64,000 nucleotides of DNA from Symsagittifera roscoffensis (lineage: Eukaryota > Xenacoelomorpha > Acoela > Convolutidae), in contig NC_087063.1 in NCBI RefSeq assembly GCF_963678635.1, forward strand, positions 62,349,850-62,413,849, in the 5' to 3' direction. Each line of letters opens with the position of its first letter. Position 1 is the first letter of the stretch. Below, piece by piece: positions 63,084 through 64,000 of the stretch. The notes under the pieces are model-generated. The model saw only the letters and a list, made by a program, of their open reading frames with translations. It did no database searches and had not been told where the DNA came from. The translations under genes and the position numbers were made by a program.

Positions 63084-64000
63084 CGTGGGCTAAAAAAATT
63101 ATTATTTTGAGATTGAAAAGCGGTGGTATGTGGTTGTTCAATAATTTGTTCATAAGTATTATCATTTTGTGATTGTGTCATTATATGTTGGACGGGACTT
63201 TGTGATGTGTTGAGTCTAAAATTTGGATTATGTGTGATTGCTAAATTTCGAAAATTTCGTGGGACTAGGGATAGTGGATGGTTATTTGGTAGGGGTGGTA
63301 ATTGTGGTGCCGTTGGCTGTGTGTCGACATTGTTATGTTCTTCGTCGTATGTATTTTGTCGTGTTGTTATTTTTGTGTTATATTCTTTTATTTGTGCGTC
63401 TAAAAGAATTTTGTTTATAGATGTAGAAAAAATTCCAAAAAATCCTGCAAAGAGTATGCGTGCTACGCTTGCTTGTCTGTTTACTTGTGTGTGTATAGCA
63501 CATGTATTGTAGATTCCTTTTAAGAGTGAGAAAAGAAATCCAATAAAGTTAAACATTGCGTATAAAATAGTCAATTTTTCTAAGATGTAGTAGGGCCATC
63601 CTAGAAAATCGAGGATCTCATTTTTGAGTGTTACAAAGCTAAAAATGTTGATTGGTGATATATCTTGGGGACGGTATTTTTCGCCGTTTAGATATATATA
63701 ATCTTTAATGTCTTTAAAATATCCGCTATAGTCTTGCGTGTAGATATCGGCAAATCCTGCGGTTTCTGCAAGTTTGCGTAAATTTTGGTCTATTGATTGT
63801 CTTTGTATAGTGTCCATTTGTGTTAATAATTCTTGGAATTGTTGTGTTCTAATGTGATGTTGAATATCTGATTTTGAATAGATTCCTATTGATTGTAAGT
63901 CTATATTTGGGTTTCGAGCGATAGCGCGAATGCTTTCTGGTGAAAATTTTTTGAGTGATTGCATTAATGTGGGATATGGAGTGAGAAGGTAATATTTATT
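63080..64000 (-). CDS. env: Env-like glycoprotein, C-terminal part (copy 3)
   Basis: The frame is open from the window edge to TGA at 63082-63080 (about 306 codons visible). It covers the end of the ectodomain, membrane anchor ILEKLTILYAMFNFIGFLFS, second hydrophobic segment and a cytoplasmic tail that is 60 residues longer than in copy 1 (NFRNLAITHNPNFRL, ending NNNFFSPR). Where copy 1 has a TGA stop, this copy has an Arg codon. It indicates the complete tail of the family's Env. Confidence 0.85.
   Translation of the reverse strand, partial: NKYYLLTPYPTLMQSLKKFSPESIRAIARNPNIDLQSIGIYSKSDIQHHIRTQQFQELLTQMDTIQRQSIDQNLRKLAETAGFADIYTQDYSGYFKDIKDYIYLNGEKYRPQDISPINIFSFVTLKNEILDFLGWPYYILEKLTILYAMFNFIGFLFSLLKGIYNTCAIHTQVNRQASVARILFAGFFGIFSTSINKILLDAQIKEYNTKITTRQNTYDEEHNNVDTQPTAPQLPPLPNNHPLSLVPRNFRNLAITHNPNFRLNTSQSPVQHIMTQSQNDNTYEQIIEQPHTTAFQSQNNNFFSPR

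Larger units (their letters stand above)
59320..64000 (-). mobile_element. Copy 3 of the giant LTR element, minus strand, partial
   Basis: Starts with a 3' LTR (in inverted orientation) and continues through 3' UTR, intron, orphan ORF and the C-terminal part of env, running off the window. It is much closer to copy 1 than copy 2 is: most coding stretches differ at a few percent of positions. The flank before 59320 is TTTT; the matching target duplication would lie outside the window. Confidence 0.93.

Overview
This is a piece of an AT-rich eukaryotic, almost certainly invertebrate animal, genome. The evidence is a spliced nuclear gene with GT-AG introns, several families of short DNA transposons, and large retrovirus-like LTR elements. 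I cannot place the taxon more precisely. The window holds one host gene, three copies of one LTR-element family, a 5.2-kb tandem segmental duplication, and dense short repeats.

Host gene (about 1.7-36.8 kb, + strand): eleven exons with compatible phases (1723-1866 through 26658-26828, then a terminal exon at 31369-31562) encode 655 codons of an ankyrin-repeat/EF-hand protein that I recognise as ANKEF1. The 5' exons lie to the left of the window. The terminal exon is present twice (31369-31562 and 36610-36803) because a ~5.25-kb block (29983-35261) is tandemly repeated (35262-~40497).

LTR element copy 1 (8249-25709, + strand) sits in the intron between ANKEF1 exons 8 and 9. Its two 410-bp LTRs look identical and a 4-bp target duplication (GTTG) flanks it, so insertion is recent. 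At 17.5 kb it is unusually large. Order: LTR, primer-binding site, small leader ORF, leader with repeated hairpins, an ATG-less basic ORF, gag with CCHC knuckle, RT/RNase H, integrase with GPY/F module (Ty3/Gypsy type), two tiny membrane ORFs, a 378-codon ORF with no ATG, an Env-like glycoprotein ORF, a 601-aa orphan ORF, an 88-nt intron, a 3' UTR with palindromes, LTR. The post-pol ORFs are packed with overlaps, two of them the 4-nt ATGA type. Copy 1 appears to have lost its protease region, has a frame break between RNase H and integrase, and has a stop near the Env C terminus that copy 3 lacks.

Copy 2 (41473-56688, + strand) is an old, stop-riddled relative that shows which parts of the layout are ancestral: a protease-like remnant, the env/orphan-ORF ATGA junction, the 3' intron, the leader hairpins and an LTR hairpin. 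Copy 3 (59320-64000, - strand, runs off the right edge) is a close relative of copy 1 with an intact orphan ORF and an intact Env C terminus.

The rest of the window is repeat-derived: about ten copies of a ~0.5-kb family bearing small terminal hairpins (R1), a family built on ATCGATTATAATGG-like motifs with C/G-rich tracts (R2), MITEs with 8-bp target duplications, a 724-bp foldback element, and two minisatellites. The candidate novel system is the complex retrovirus-like element: its tail of five overlapping ORFs, two of its genes without a start codon, an orphan ORF conserved between copies, and a conserved mini-intron after the last stop codon.
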